A stretch of 64,000 nt of DNA from Rhodococcus sp. (in: high G+C Gram-positive bacteria) (lineage in GTDB: Bacteria > Actinomycetota > Actinomycetes > Mycobacteriales > Mycobacteriaceae): NCBI RefSeq assembly GCF_023264675.1, contig NZ_JAHFVG010000001.1, positions 1 to 64,000 of the forward strand, in the 5' to 3' direction. Of the stretch, positions 1-7,727 are shown piece by piece. The stretch's first letter is position 1. Each line of letters opens with the position of its first letter. The notes below the pieces were generated by a model. It did no database searches. It was not told where the DNA came from and saw nothing but the letters and a program-made list of their open reading frames with translations. Made by a program: the position numbers and the translations under genes.

Positions 1-2
1 CG

Positions 3-1070
3 CTCGACGACGTCACCATGCTCGTCGGTACCGGCGGCACCACCGGAAAACCCAAGGGCGTCATGCTCACCGGCCACAACCTCGAGACGATGTCGGCGAT
101 CACTCTCATGAGCTACCCGTTTCCCACCAGGCCGGTGTATCTGGCGCTTGCGCCGCTCACCCACGCCGCGGGAGTCCTGTGCTTCCCCATCATGACGCAC
201 GGCGGCGAAATCGTCGTACTACCGAAACCGGACCTCACAGCATTTCTGCATGCAATCGAGAAGCACAACGTCACCCACACGTTCCTGCCGCCGACATTGA
301 TCTACATGCTACTTGCCCACGAGGAGCTGGCAGTCACCGATCTCAGCTCCCTGCAGTGCTTCTGGTACGGCGCAGCCCCGATCTCGGCCTCGCGGCTCGC
401 CGACGCTCTGGTGGCGATCGGCCCGGTCATGGCCCAATTGTTCGGGCAGTCCGAGGCTCCGATGATGATCTCGACGATGTCCCCTTCGGACCATTTCAGA
501 GACGATGGTTCCATTGCGCGCGAGCGTCTCTCGTCCGCCGGAAAGCCGTCACCACTCGTCACGGTCGCTGCCATGGACGCCGACGGGCGGCTACTCCCTG
601 CAGGCGAGCGCGGCGAGATCGTCGTGCGGAGTTCGCTCGTCATGGCCGGCTACTACAAGAATCCCGACGCCACCGCCGAGGCGTCGAAGTACGGCTGGCA
701 CCACACCGGCGACATCGGCTACCTCGACGAGGACAACTTCCTGCACATCGTCGATCGCGCCAAGGACATGATCATCACCGGCGGATTCAACGTGTACTCG
801 ATCGAGGTCGAGCAGGCACTGATGGAGCATCCCGACATTCAGGATTGTGGAGTCATCGGCGTCGCCGACGAGAAGTGGGGTGAGCGGATCGTTGCCGTCG
901 TGCAGCCACGCGCGGGCGCCACGGTCGATGCCGACGAGATCATCGCGTTCGTGAAGAAGCGCATCGGAAGCGTCAAGACGCCCAAAAACATTCACGTCTG
1001 GGACGATCTGCCGCGTTCGAAGCTCGGCAAGGTCCTCAAGAACGAGATCAAGGAGAAAGTGGTCAGCTGA
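3..1070 (+). CDS. AMP-forming acyl-CoA synthetase (5' end outside window)
   Basis: Member of the ANL (acyl-CoA ligase) superfamily, cut by the left edge so that roughly the last two thirds remain. The family converts a carboxylic acid plus ATP to acyl-AMP and then acyl-CoA. The frame is open back to base 3, and the first residues already contain the ATP-binding loop (GTGGTTGKPKGV), so the ATG at 18 is internal. Later motifs are YGAAP and FGQSEAP (substrate/adenine region), HHTGDIGYLDEDNF and DRAKDMIITGG (hinge), and PRSKLGKVLKNEI with the C-terminal catalytic lysine region. The stop overlaps the convergent gene by 8 bp. The acid substrate, fatty or aromatic, cannot be decided from this fragment. 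Confidence 0.93.
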   Translation, partial: LDDVTMLVGTGGTTGKPKGVMLTGHNLETMSAITLMSYPFPTRPVYLALAPLTHAAGVLCFPIMTHGGEIVVLPKPDLTAFLHAIEKHNVTHTFLPPTLIYMLLAHEELAVTDLSSLQCFWYGAAPISASRLADALVAIGPVMAQLFGQSEAPMMISTMSPSDHFRDDGSIARERLSSAGKPSPLVTVAAMDADGRLLPAGERGEIVVRSSLVMAGYYKNPDATAEASKYGWHHTGDIGYLDEDNFLHIVDRAKDMIITGGFNVYSIEVEQALMEHPDIQDCGVIGVADEKWGERIVAVVQPRAGATVDADEIIAFVKKRIGSVKTPKNIHVWDDLPRSKLGKVLKNEIKEKVVS

Positions 1071-1989
1071 GCCAGGTCGCGGAGATCGACAGGACCGCGC
1101 CTGCCACCAATCCGGCATAGAGCAGAATCGTCGCGCACGCACCGATCCAGACGGCGGGACGCACCGACGGCACCCAGTTTCCGTTCGAGTCAACGTCGAG
1201 GTCGTACGGAAAATCGCTGACACACAGAGCTTTCGACGGATCCTTGATACTCGCGAGGATCACGCCCGAGGTGTAGGGCAGCCCGCGCATGCGGATCTGA
1301 CCTGCGATTCCGTCGACGGTGTAATCGATATCGGTGGTGTGGCCCGGGCCGCTGTACCACCGCCGTTCGACATCCCAGCCGCGTGCCTGGGCGAGCCGAA
1401 CGTTGTTGTAGGTGACGCCGCTGAAGTAGGTGCCGACCGACACTTGATTCACCGCGGTGACCGTGGCGACCTTGCCCCATTTCAGCACCGCTGACCTGTT
1501 GCCCAGGCTACGCAGACGCAGTACCGCGACGACGAGCAGCAGCCCGAGGAACGGTATCGGCAGTGTCATCGGCAGGAAGAGCCACACGGCGATCGGTGCG
1601 ACGAGAGTCATCAGGACCGCGAATGCTTCCCACCATTTCCACGACAGCGCGGCCAGGCGAAACGCGAGAGGGACGCGGCGCGGCGGGTCGGCGAGATACT
1701 TGATCTCCGCCGGAGCAGGCGCACCGAAAGCCCCTCCGAACCGGTTGCCGGCAAATCCGCCCGCCGAAAACCGGCCGGCGCCGAACTGCTCGAGTATCGA
1801 CCTGACCTGGTCGGCCTTGCCGGCACCGAGGACACCGTCGAGGTCGACATTGCTACCGGTGAACGGCCCGAGCACCGTCGGGCCCGAGTGGTTCGGCTCA
1901 GGTCTGCGTGAGGCACGGAGTTCGGCCAGTTCACGTTCGAGGCGCGCGAGACGCTCGTCGACGGTTTCTTCCGATCCAGATTCGGGCAC
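1063..1989 (-). CDS. Membrane protein, paralogue of the upstream gene
   Basis: Unrecognised membrane protein of 308 residues. A charged, probably coiled N-terminus (TVDERLARLERELAELRAS) is followed by a glycine/alanine-rich stretch, two adjacent membrane segments near residues 130-175, a soluble domain and one C-terminal membrane segment. The soluble part contains RGLPYTSGV and CVSDFPYDL, which recur almost unchanged in the upstream gene, so the two are tandem paralogues. The GTG start at 1989 is preceded by AGGA at a normal distance and lies 14 bp after the paralogue's stop, so they are probably cotranscribed. The frame stays open further upstream, but only as a shadow of the neighbour. No function is proposed. 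Confidence 0.8.
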   Translation of the reverse strand: MPESGSEETVDERLARLERELAELRASRRPEPNHSGPTVLGPFTGSNVDLDGVLGAGKADQVRSILEQFGAGRFSAGGFAGNRFGGAFGAPAPAEIKYLADPPRRVPLAFRLAALSWKWWEAFAVLMTLVAPIAVWLFLPMTLPIPFLGLLLVVAVLRLRSLGNRSAVLKWGKVATVTAVNQVSVGTYFSGVTYNNVRLAQARGWDVERRWYSGPGHTTDIDYTVDGIAGQIRMRGLPYTSGVILASIKDPSKALCVSDFPYDLDVDSNGNWVPSVRPAVWIGACATILLYAGLVAGAVLSISATWLS

Positions 1990-2003
1990 AGCTGATCCTA
2001 GAC

Positions 2004-2624
2004 TCAGAACCACAGATGTCGAGCGCTGATCACAGCTCCGACCACCAGAAACCCGTACAACCCGACGGTCGCGCACGCGCCGGGCCAGAATTTCTCCGGC
2101 ACCGACGCCGACCACCGGCCTCCGTCCGTCGGCCGCAGATCGAACGGCAAGTCGCTGACACACTGCGCTTTCGGGGTCAGTGGATGCGCGAGAACGATGC
2201 CCGAGGTGTACGGCAGTCCCCGAATTTCCAAGCGTCGTTGCTCGCCGGCGATGGTGTACGAGACGACGGATTCGGTGATGTCGCCGGTGAACCATCCCCG
2301 GTGCACCCGCCACCCGGTGGCATGCGAGAGCCTCCGCGTGGATGCACCGACCGACGTTGACGACGCACTGTCGACGACGGCCACCTCGCCCGATCGGAGC
2401 ACCGTCCACCACTCGGCAATCCGGCGCACTCGCATGCCGACGCCCGCTGCGAGAAGCGCACCGAACACCGCGGGGACCAGTACCGGAACGTGAACCAGCA
2501 ACCACCCGGGAACGACGAATGCCAGTAACACGACGTAGCTTTCGCGCCAATCCCACTGAAGCGCGCCCGTCACCGGCACTGCGGGCGGAACCCGTCGACT
2601 TCGCGCAGGTGGGGACTCCGACAT
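2004..2624 (-). CDS. Membrane protein, tandem paralogue
   Basis: Unrecognised protein of 206 residues with two membrane segments near residues 30-65 and one at the C-terminus. It shares RGLPYTSGI, CVSDLPFDL and the closing FWPGACATVGLYGF pattern with the next gene downstream, but lacks that protein's long charged N-terminus. The central soluble domain lies between the membrane segments. The ATG at 2624 is 2 bp beyond the stop of the upstream MFS gene, so GntR, MFS and both paralogues form one tightly packed minus-strand unit. That suggests a link with the transporter, but nothing in the sequence gives a biochemical role. Confidence 0.8.
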   Translation of the reverse strand: MSESPPARSRRVPPAVPVTGALQWDWRESYVVLLAFVVPGWLLVHVPVLVPAVFGALLAAGVGMRVRRIAEWWTVLRSGEVAVVDSASSTSVGASTRRLSHATGWRVHRGWFTGDITESVVSYTIAGEQRRLEIRGLPYTSGIVLAHPLTPKAQCVSDLPFDLRPTDGGRWSASVPEKFWPGACATVGLYGFLVVGAVISARHLWF

Positions 2625-2626
2625 AG

Positions 2627-3871
2627 TCAGGTGATCTTAGACGCTTCCGCCGGAAGGTGGGAGGTGGAACGCAGCCGCACGAAGATCCAGCAGAGCGCTG
2701 CCATCAGCGCCCCGAAAACGAAAATTCTCGGGTAGGTGATCGCGTCGGGCCACGCCTCGGTGAGCGCGGAGAGAATCGCCGGTACGGCGAACCCGAGATA
2801 CGTCAGTGAGTAGAAGACAGCCGTCAGTCCGGCGAGGTCGTCGGGGCCGGCAATGCGTTGCACTTCCTGCAGACCCGAGACCAGGGCCATCCCGTAGGCG
2901 CACCCGAGCACGGCAGCGGCGATCAGCGCTGCCGCGATCGTCAGAACCGATGCGGCCCAGGCGGCCAGCAGCATGCCGACCACGAGGATCGTCAGTGCCA
3001 CCAGCGCTCCGCGAGCAGCATTCGGGGTATCGATCTTCCGCCCGACGGCCTGGATCGCGAAGCCCGCTCCGAGCGCGATGACAGACATGAGCGCCGACAG
3101 CGCGACGGGGTGACCGCCGCTGCGATCGGCCATCAGCGACGGCAGCACCGCGTAGGCGACGCTCGCCGCACCGAACACCCACGGGGCGAGGGGAACCACG
3201 ACGAGCAGGAATCGACGATGCGATGCCGCCGGGATCTTCACGTCGTCGAGAAGGCGCCGACGGTGCTCGCGCGGAACCGCGGGACGAGTCTCCGGAACGG
3301 ACACCATCGCAAGTCCGGCGGCGACGCAGATTCCGACATGGACGGCGTACGCGAGATGCGTCGGCCACGGCGCCCACTGAGCGAGAACTCCGGCAACTCC
3401 GGCACCGAGAGCGAACCCGGACGTCAGACTCATCGCTGCGCGCCGCGCTCCCGCTCCCGGAACCGCGTCGGCATCGAGCGCCGAGAGCTCTTTGACCCAG
3501 CTACCCCCGACGGCCATTCCGATGCCGAGCGCGACGCCGCTGAGCACGCGACCGGCGAAGAGGACGACGGCTGTGTCGGCGCCGAACGCGATCAGGACGG
3601 AGCCGGCGGCAGCAACGATCGTCGCCGGCAGCATCACCGGCCGTCGACCGATTCGGTCCGAGAGCGGACCGAAGACGAGCAAGGCCGGAATGATCCCGAT
3701 GACGTACGCGAACAGGAACGTGTCGACGGTGACGGCGGAGAACCCGTGCTCGAGCCGGTACATCACCAGCAGCGGAGTGAATTCGTTGCCGCCCCAGGCG
3801 ACCGCGAACATGCCGGCGGCGACGAGGATCCACCGCCCGGTTCTCGTGTCCACATTCTGGGTGAGAGTCAT
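2627..3871 (-). CDS. MFS transporter
   Basis: Major facilitator superfamily transporter, 414 residues with about 12 hydrophobic segments. The loop between helices 2 and 3 has the family signature (GPLSDRIGRRPVML). N-terminal residues include GGNEFTPLLVMYRLEHGFS, a pattern seen in drug/sugar efflux-like MFS proteins. The ATG at 3871 has a strong GGAGG ribosome site and overlaps the stop of the GntR gene (ATGA), so the regulator and transporter are translationally coupled. A single-component exporter or importer controlled by its own GntR repressor is the likely design. The substrate is unknown. Confidence 0.88.
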   Translation of the reverse strand: MTLTQNVDTRTGRWILVAAGMFAVAWGGNEFTPLLVMYRLEHGFSAVTVDTFLFAYVIGIIPALLVFGPLSDRIGRRPVMLPATIVAAAGSVLIAFGADTAVVLFAGRVLSGVALGIGMAVGGSWVKELSALDADAVPGAGARRAAMSLTSGFALGAGVAGVLAQWAPWPTHLAYAVHVGICVAAGLAMVSVPETRPAVPREHRRRLLDDVKIPAASHRRFLLVVVPLAPWVFGAASVAYAVLPSLMADRSGGHPVALSALMSVIALGAGFAIQAVGRKIDTPNAARGALVALTILVVGMLLAAWAASVLTIAAALIAAAVLGCAYGMALVSGLQEVQRIAGPDDLAGLTAVFYSLTYLGFAVPAILSALTEAWPDAITYPRIFVFGALMAALCWIFVRLRSTSHLPAEASKIT

Positions 3872-4518
3872 CGTTGACCTCCTTCGTTCAGTCCGTGTGT
3901 GCGGCGCATGTGGGCATCGACCGCCACTGAGAATTCGTCCGCGTTCGCCGCTTCGATCAGATCCGCCAGGTGCGCGTGATCCTCGACGATCCGTGAGATC
4001 TGCGCCGGTTCGCGGGCGAGCGAGTGCGTCGTCATCCGGCGCTGCCGTTCACGAAGACCCGCGTAGAAGGCGTCGAGCAGCGGGTTGCCTCCGGCTCGGA
4101 CGATGAGTCGATGGAAGTCTGCGTCGGCCTCGCTGAAGTCGGCGCGTGTGCCGTCGGCCGCCAAGGCTCGTTGGCGTTCGAGACTGACGCGCAGGTCGGC
4201 GACCAGCGCGGTTCGGGTCCGGTCATCGGCGACGACGGTCGCGACACTTCCGGCTTCGACGAGTCTGCGGGCGGAGACGACGTGCTCGGCCTCACCGGCA
4301 GCGATGGGAACCACGAGGGCGCCGCGTTTGGGGTAGAGCCGCATCCAGCCTTCGACCTGCAGGCGTAGGAACGCTTCACGAACCGGAGTGCGGCTGACGT
4401 CCATGGCGGTGGCGATGTCGCCTTCGCTGACCAGCTCGCCGCCGGGGAGTTCACCGGTGACGATCATTTCCTTGACGGTCAGATAGGCCTGCTCGGAGGC
4501 GGACGGCAGCTTGGACAC
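3868..4518 (-). CDS. GntR-family regulator (FadR/FCD type)
   Basis: Transcriptional regulator of 216 residues with an N-terminal winged helix (GELVSEGDIATAMDVSRTPV, residues about 27-46) and a C-terminal all-helical FCD ligand domain containing conserved His residues (DADFHRL, VEDHAHL). FCD proteins usually bind a small carboxylate through a metal ion. I place the start at GTG 4518. TAGTAT lies seven bases upstream of it (4526-4531), which suits a leaderless transcript, whereas the longer frame runs into a palindromic repeat. The gene overlaps the MFS start by 4 bp and probably represses the MFS/paralogue operon and itself. Confidence 0.88.
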   Translation of the reverse strand: MSKLPSASEQAYLTVKEMIVTGELPGGELVSEGDIATAMDVSRTPVREAFLRLQVEGWMRLYPKRGALVVPIAAGEAEHVVSARRLVEAGSVATVVADDRTRTALVADLRVSLERQRALAADGTRADFSEADADFHRLIVRAGGNPLLDAFYAGLRERQRRMTTHSLAREPAQISRIVEDHAHLADLIEAANADEFSVAVDAHMRRTHGLNEGGQR

Positions 4519-4547
4519 AACATAGATACTAGATGATGCGCGATGCA

Positions 4548-4593
4548 CCCGTGTGCGCGTAGTAGGTCTGGGCGCCTACTACGCGCACACGGG
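4548..4593. repeat. Palindrome family A, copy 1
   Basis: Perfect 19-bp inverted repeat. The left arm 4548-4566 reads CCCGTGTGCGCGTAGTAGG, the loop is 8 nt, and the right arm is its exact reverse complement at 4575-4593. It lies 3' of the 65-residue minus-strand gene and 5' of the GntR gene. Related copies occur at 7684, 15562, 20762 and 56123. A strong RNA hairpin is expected, so a terminator role is likely, but there is no U-tract. Confidence 0.85.
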
Positions 4594-4604
4594 GGCAGAG
4601 CCCA

Positions 4605-4802
4605 TCACGGCACCCAATACCTCGTCGCAAGCTCATCCAACAGCGGATCGCCGTCCTCCACCTCGTCCAGAGCGGCGAGATCGGCACTGATGGCATTCAA
4701 GCGCGGATCGTCACCCTCGGCCACTTCGGCGTCGGTCGCACCGTCGCTGTCCAGCTGGTCGAGCAGCTTCGCGCGCACGCGCGCTTTCAAGGAATCGGTC
4801 AT
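4605..4802 (-). CDS. Small acidic hypothetical protein
   Basis: Unrecognised 65-residue protein, strongly acidic in its centre (VAEGDDPRL, LDEVEDGDPLLDEL) and ending in a tryptophan-containing tail (RYWVP). The ATG at 4802 overlaps the stop of a short upstream membrane-protein frame (ATGA), which supports real translation. The gene is followed directly by palindrome family A copy 1. It belongs to the minus-strand cluster running from 5945. No domain is recognised. Confidence 0.6.
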   Translation of the reverse strand: MTDSLKARVRAKLLDQLDSDGATDAEVAEGDDPRLNAISADLAALDEVEDGDPLLDELATRYWVP

Positions 4803-4897
4803 TCGTCGTCACCCTTCCTGAAGACTCGGCGGGCGGTGGGAACGAGCACCACCAACGCTCCGAGGAGCACCACTACTCCGAACACTTCCATCCACAC
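4799..4897 (-). CDS. Predicted 32-residue single-pass membrane miniprotein
   Basis: Short frame encoding one hydrophobic helix (FGVVVLLGALVVLVPTARR) followed by a basic/acidic tail (RKGDDE). GTG 4897 is preceded by AAAGGA nine bases upstream, and an in-frame ATG at 4891 is an alternative. The stop overlaps the next ATG (ATGA), so it looks like a translated member of the cluster, between the DUF2752 gene and the 65-residue acidic gene. It is too short to assign to a family. The coupling and the hydrophobic pattern are the evidence. Confidence 0.5.
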   Translation of the reverse strand: MWMEVFGVVVLLGALVVLVPTARRVFRKGDDE

Positions 4898-4913
4898 GGT
4901 CGGTTGTCCTTTC

Positions 4914-5318
4914 TCACGGAGCGAGCATGTTTCCCACGGGAAGATTCCGCACTATTGTGAACGCCGCCGACACGACGAGCCCGGTCACGACGAACCACAG
5001 CGGCGGACGGCCGAAACCGAGTGGCCGACCCCGCACGCGGGCTCCGACCCACAGCATCCACGCGGCGACACCGATACCGAACAACAGCACCGCCAAGACG
5101 TTCGACGACAGCGCCGCCGACACATCGCCTCGCACCAGATCACCGGCTGCTCGCGTTGTACCGCATCCCGGGCACCACAGTCCCGTCAGTGCATGAAAGG
5201 GACACGGAATGTACGACGATGTCGCCGGATCTCGGACGTACAGCACGACACCGGCCGCGACGACAGCCGCTGCCACCGACGCGGGCGCAGCGAGCGCGCG
5301 CGTCACCATCATTGCCAT
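4914..5318 (-). CDS. DUF2752 family membrane protein
   Basis: Small membrane protein of 134 residues with about four hydrophobic segments. It carries the DUF2752 signature, two Cys-Pro motifs in CPFHALTGLWCPGCGTTRA (residues about 38-56), thought to lie at a membrane interface. The family is widespread in actinobacteria and Bacteroidetes without an established function. The ATG at 5318 has TAGGCT exactly six bases upstream (5325-5330), suggesting a leaderless transcript that starts at the end of the preceding gene. It is followed by the miniprotein and the acidic protein. Confidence 0.82.
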   Translation of the reverse strand: MAMMVTRALAAPASVAAAVVAAGVVLYVRDPATSSYIPCPFHALTGLWCPGCGTTRAAGDLVRGDVSAALSSNVLAVLLFGIGVAAWMLWVGARVRGRPLGFGRPPLWFVVTGLVVSAAFTIVRNLPVGNMLAP

Positions 5319-5324
5319 CCGCCC

Positions 5325-5330
5325 AGCCTA
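5325..5330 (-). promoter_or_regulatory. Predicted -10 element, leaderless
   Basis: TAGGCT on the minus strand, six bases before the ATG of the DUF2752 gene. It fits the TANNNT -10 of leaderless actinobacterial promoters. It is one of about a dozen such arrangements in the window. Confidence 0.5.
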
Positions 5331-5945
5331 GGCGAGGGCGGAGTCCGAATCCTGCTTGTTCGACGCGAGGTCGTAGTAGCCGATAACCCCCTTGGCCCCG
5401 AACACGGCGAACTCGGCTTGACCCGTGGTCGGCGTAGCGGCGTCGACGATGCCACGAAGGACTTCGTCGAGCAGCCGCGCCAGTTCGAGCCAGCGCCGGG
5501 CAGGTTCCGAATCCTGCTGCACGGCAGATTCGTCGAAGTCCGCCTCGACCGCGACACTCAGAGTCCGCAGCTCCTCGAACATGCCTCTGTCGGGCAGTTC
5601 GATCTCCGCCTCACTGGCAAGGACGACCGATACGGCCCACTTGATCTCGTCGACGTGATTGCCGAGCCATACGCGGCGTCGATGAATCTCACCGAGCGTC
5701 GGCCACCGTTTCCGGGCTGCCTGACGCGTACGGCCGGTGACGGAGGCGAGGTCGGCCAGGCTCGCACCGAGCCACATTGCCGTCGACGCCGCCGCCGCCG
5801 TTGCTTCGGTCGCCTCGCGTTCGACGCGAGCTTCGTTCTCCAGTGCAGCCTGCAATGCCAGGAGAGCGTCGTGGCGACGAATCCGCTCGTCGCCGATGTC
5901 GGTGGACTTGTCACCCGGATCGAGGTCTGACAACTTTTGGTTCAC
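5328..5945 (-). CDS. Hypothetical protein with a possible HTH
   Basis: Unrecognised soluble protein of 205 residues. Residues about 55-85 (LGASLADLASVTGRTRQAAR) look like a helix-turn-helix in which a recognition helix follows a Gly turn, and a conserved-looking WLGNHVDEIKW follows. The remainder is mixed alpha/acidic and ends in a possible effector region (VFGAKGVIGYYDLAS). The GTG start at 5945 is supported by a leaderless promoter directly upstream. It is probably a DNA-binding regulator. Its position at the head of the small-gene cluster would fit local control. Confidence 0.65.
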   Translation of the reverse strand: MNQKLSDLDPGDKSTDIGDERIRRHDALLALQAALENEARVEREATEATAAAASTAMWLGASLADLASVTGRTRQAARKRWPTLGEIHRRRVWLGNHVDEIKWAVSVVLASEAEIELPDRGMFEELRTLSVAVEADFDESAVQQDSEPARRWLELARLLDEVLRGIVDAATPTTGQAEFAVFGAKGVIGYYDLASNKQDSDSALA

Positions 5946-5980
5946 ATCTACAGGCTATCTTGTAAACCCAGGGTTCACAA
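5946..5980 (-). promoter_or_regulatory. Predicted leaderless promoter
   Basis: On the minus strand TTGTGA (5975-5980) and TAGCCT (5952-5957) are separated by exactly 17 bp, and TAGCCT ends six bases before the GTG start. The spacer holds a second GTGAACC-like half-repeat (the start region itself reads GTGAACC), so autoregulation is possible. Confidence 0.5.
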
Positions 5981-6101
5981 CCAATATCTTCAGGCCGTTC
6001 ACCCGATTCGGATGAACGAACGCAGATCCCGACCATCGGCAGCCTCCGCGGCTCACCATCGACGAAGACCGTCACCGCCCCGGCACGAGAGTGGAGCAGA
6101 C

Positions 6102-6671
6102 ATGCACTACAAAGCAGCAATCACGGCACTCGCGACGGTGGCACTCGCGGCGACGACCGTCGGGACCGCGCAGGCCGAACCCACACCAGTCGGCTACTCG
6201 ATCGCCTCCGACGGCGCCTCCGTCCACACGGTTCTCGACGCAGGCGCGTTCCGTCTCGACTCGGACGGCGCTGCGGTGTCGATCGTCGACAACGCGGGCG
6301 CGGTGTTGACCACGATTCCGTTGGCCTATTCGGTCGACGGCGCTCGCTACCCCGTCGCCGCGGCGGTCGGTGCCGACGGGCGATCCTTGACGGTCACGCC
6401 GGGACTGCCGTCGCTCGTGCATCCGGTCTACAGCCCGGCTGCGTATCAAGATCTGGTGACGCAAATCCAGATCGGCTGGCAGAACGGCGGTTCGGTGACC
6501 GGAGGCATCGGCGCCGGCATCGGCGCGGCAGTCGGATGCGTGCTGTTCCTCTTCGTTGGATGCATTCCCGGTGCTGCACTCGGCGCCACGATCGGAGTGG
6601 TCAACGGCGTCGTCAGCGCGAACCCCGCAGTGACACCGGCGGTGTTCGAGTTCATCCGCACGCTGCCCTGA
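6102..6671 (+). CDS. Secreted protein with C-terminal glycine zipper
   Basis: Hypothetical exported protein of 189 residues. A Sec signal peptide (residues 1 to about 25, cleavage after AQA) precedes a beta-rich soluble domain with repeated short motifs (VHTVLDAGAFRLDSDGAAV). A C-terminal segment alternates Gly and small residues around GGIGAGIGAAVGCVLFLFVG, resembling a glycine-zipper membrane or pore element with two cysteines. Similar small exported proteins are common in Rhodococcus and Nocardia, but I do not know a function. The ATG at 6102 has GGAG five bases upstream. Paired palindromes of family C follow the gene. Confidence 0.72.
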   Translation: MHYKAAITALATVALAATTVGTAQAEPTPVGYSIASDGASVHTVLDAGAFRLDSDGAAVSIVDNAGAVLTTIPLAYSVDGARYPVAAAVGADGRSLTVTPGLPSLVHPVYSPAAYQDLVTQIQIGWQNGGSVTGGIGAGIGAAVGCVLFLFVGCIPGAALGATIGVVNGVVSANPAVTPAVFEFIRTLP

Positions 6672-6678
6672 CCTCCCC

Positions 6679-6759
6679 CGCAAACGCACGTGCCTTTGCG
6701 CACCCCGCGCCCACGCACCCACGCGCCCACACACCCACGCAAACGCACGTGCCTTTGCG
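6679..6759. repeat. Palindrome family C, paired copies 1 and 2
   Basis: Two identical 22-bp near-perfect palindromes at 6679-6700 and 6738-6759, each CGCAAA, one mismatch base, GCACGTGC, one mismatch base, TTTGCG. They flank a run of CCCACGC-like units. They sit between convergent genes (+ stop at 6671, - stop at 6769), so a bidirectional terminator is likely. The family recurs at 43798 and 43856. Confidence 0.8.
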
Positions 6760-6768
6760 CAGGGTCGA

Positions 6769-7122
6769 TCAGGGAGTGACGATCACGGTTCCCGTCATGT
6801 CGGGATGCGGTGTGCAGTGGTAGGTGAACGTGCCGGGTTCGGTGAACGTGTGCTTGAAGGAGTTCGACTCCATCAGTGGACTACGGAACGCTTTGTCGTC
6901 GGCCACGACGTCGTGCGCCATGCCTCCATCGTCGAACACCCAGGTGACGGTGCCGCCGACCGGAATCGTGATGGACTGCGGCGTGTACGAGCGATTGGCG
7001 ACCGTCACCTGATCGGGGACGGCAGGCGCCGGAGCTTTCGGCTCGGTTGAACCGCCGGCGCAGCCACCCAACAGGACGGCCGCGGCAGCGGACATAGCTA
7101 ATACAGATCTGAACGACGTCAC
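6769..7122 (-). CDS. Cupredoxin (plastocyanin-like) lipoprotein
   Basis: Small blue-copper-type protein of 117 residues exported as a lipoprotein (lipobox LLGGC, Cys about residue 21). The mature domain has type-1 copper ligands in the usual order: His in MAHDVV, then YHCTPHPDMTG supplying Cys, His and Met. Such proteins shuttle electrons outside the membrane. The start is GTG 7122, with TAGCCT six bases upstream. It is monocistronic between a convergent gene and a divergent secreted protein. Its redox partner is unknown; the copper operon at 7.7-11.4 kb is nearby. Confidence 0.86.
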   Translation of the reverse strand: MTSFRSVLAMSAAAAVLLGGCAGGSTEPKAPAPAVPDQVTVANRSYTPQSITIPVGGTVTWVFDDGGMAHDVVADDKAFRSPLMESNSFKHTFTEPGTFTYHCTPHPDMTGTVIVTP

Positions 7123-7128
7123 CCCTCG

Positions 7129-7134
7129 AGGCTA
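7129..7134 (-). promoter_or_regulatory. Predicted -10 element, leaderless
   Basis: TAGCCT on the minus strand, six bases before the GTG of the cupredoxin gene. The hexamer and distance are the same as at 5952-5957. Confidence 0.45.
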
Positions 7135-7239
7135 CGTGGGCCACGCGACGCTCGGCCCGCCACCGGATCCTTCGCTCCGGTAATATCCCTGCGAGCCGAC
7201 ATCAGTGCGACACCGCACACCCCCGAGAGGTCTTGATCC

Positions 7240-7671
7240 ATGAACAAGCGACGCACCCGCATCGCCGCAGCCCTGCTTTCCGTGTTCGCCGTGCTTACGA
7301 CGGCGTTGCTGGGGGCTAGCTCCGCGCAGGCGCGTCCGGCCCAGTTCGTGCCTGCGGGGGCGATCAGCGCGACCATCGGATTCGACCCGGCCGCCGTCAT
7401 CGAGTGGCGCTGGGATCAGGCGTTCATCAACCAGCCGATCTTCGTCCGCACCGACCCGTACCTGCCGGGCCTGACCGACTTCACGCTCAACGACTGGTGC
7501 AACTGCGCGATCAACTGGTTCAACAACACCACCCAGGTCGGCGGCGTCGCGTTCCCCGGCCCACTGAACACCGGGCCGATCCGAACCGGGTCGGGCGACG
7601 TCTCGGCGTGGACCGATATCCCCGGCGGATTCACGGTCGTCCGCGGCGGCGGAAATTGGTGGGTTCCGTGA
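7240..7671 (+). CDS. Secreted hypothetical protein
   Basis: Exported protein of 143 residues with a clear Sec signal peptide (MNKRRTRIAAALLSVF through SSAQA, about 31 residues). The mature part is small and aromatic, with two close cysteines (DWCNCAINWF) and a closing GGGNWWVP. No known family is recognised. A ribosome site (GAGAGG) precedes the ATG, and TAATAT at about 7181-7186 could be the -10 box. The gene ends 13 bp before a long palindrome shared with the convergent Dyp peroxidase gene. Confidence 0.72.
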   Translation: MNKRRTRIAAALLSVFAVLTTALLGASSAQARPAQFVPAGAISATIGFDPAAVIEWRWDQAFINQPIFVRTDPYLPGLTDFTLNDWCNCAINWFNNTTQVGGVAFPGPLNTGPIRTGSGDVSAWTDIPGGFTVVRGGGNWWVP

Positions 7672-7683
7672 TGCGCTTCGCGC

Positions 7684-7727
7684 CCGTGTGCGCGTAGTAG
7701 GTCCCCGCAGGTACTACGCACACACGG
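7684..7727. repeat. Palindrome family A, copy 2
   Basis: Inverted repeat with 16-bp arms and one mismatch (left arm CCGTGTGCGCGTAGTA, right arm 7712-7727). It fills the gap between convergent stops at 7671 (+) and 7728 (-) and is a likely bidirectional terminator. Confidence 0.8.

Noticed and set aside
1990..2556. N-terminal extension of the minus-strand gene at 1063 to 497 residues
   Set aside because: The extra 189 residues lie in another frame of the paralogous gene 2004-2624 and have shadow composition. A GTG with AGGA at 1989 gives a proper start.
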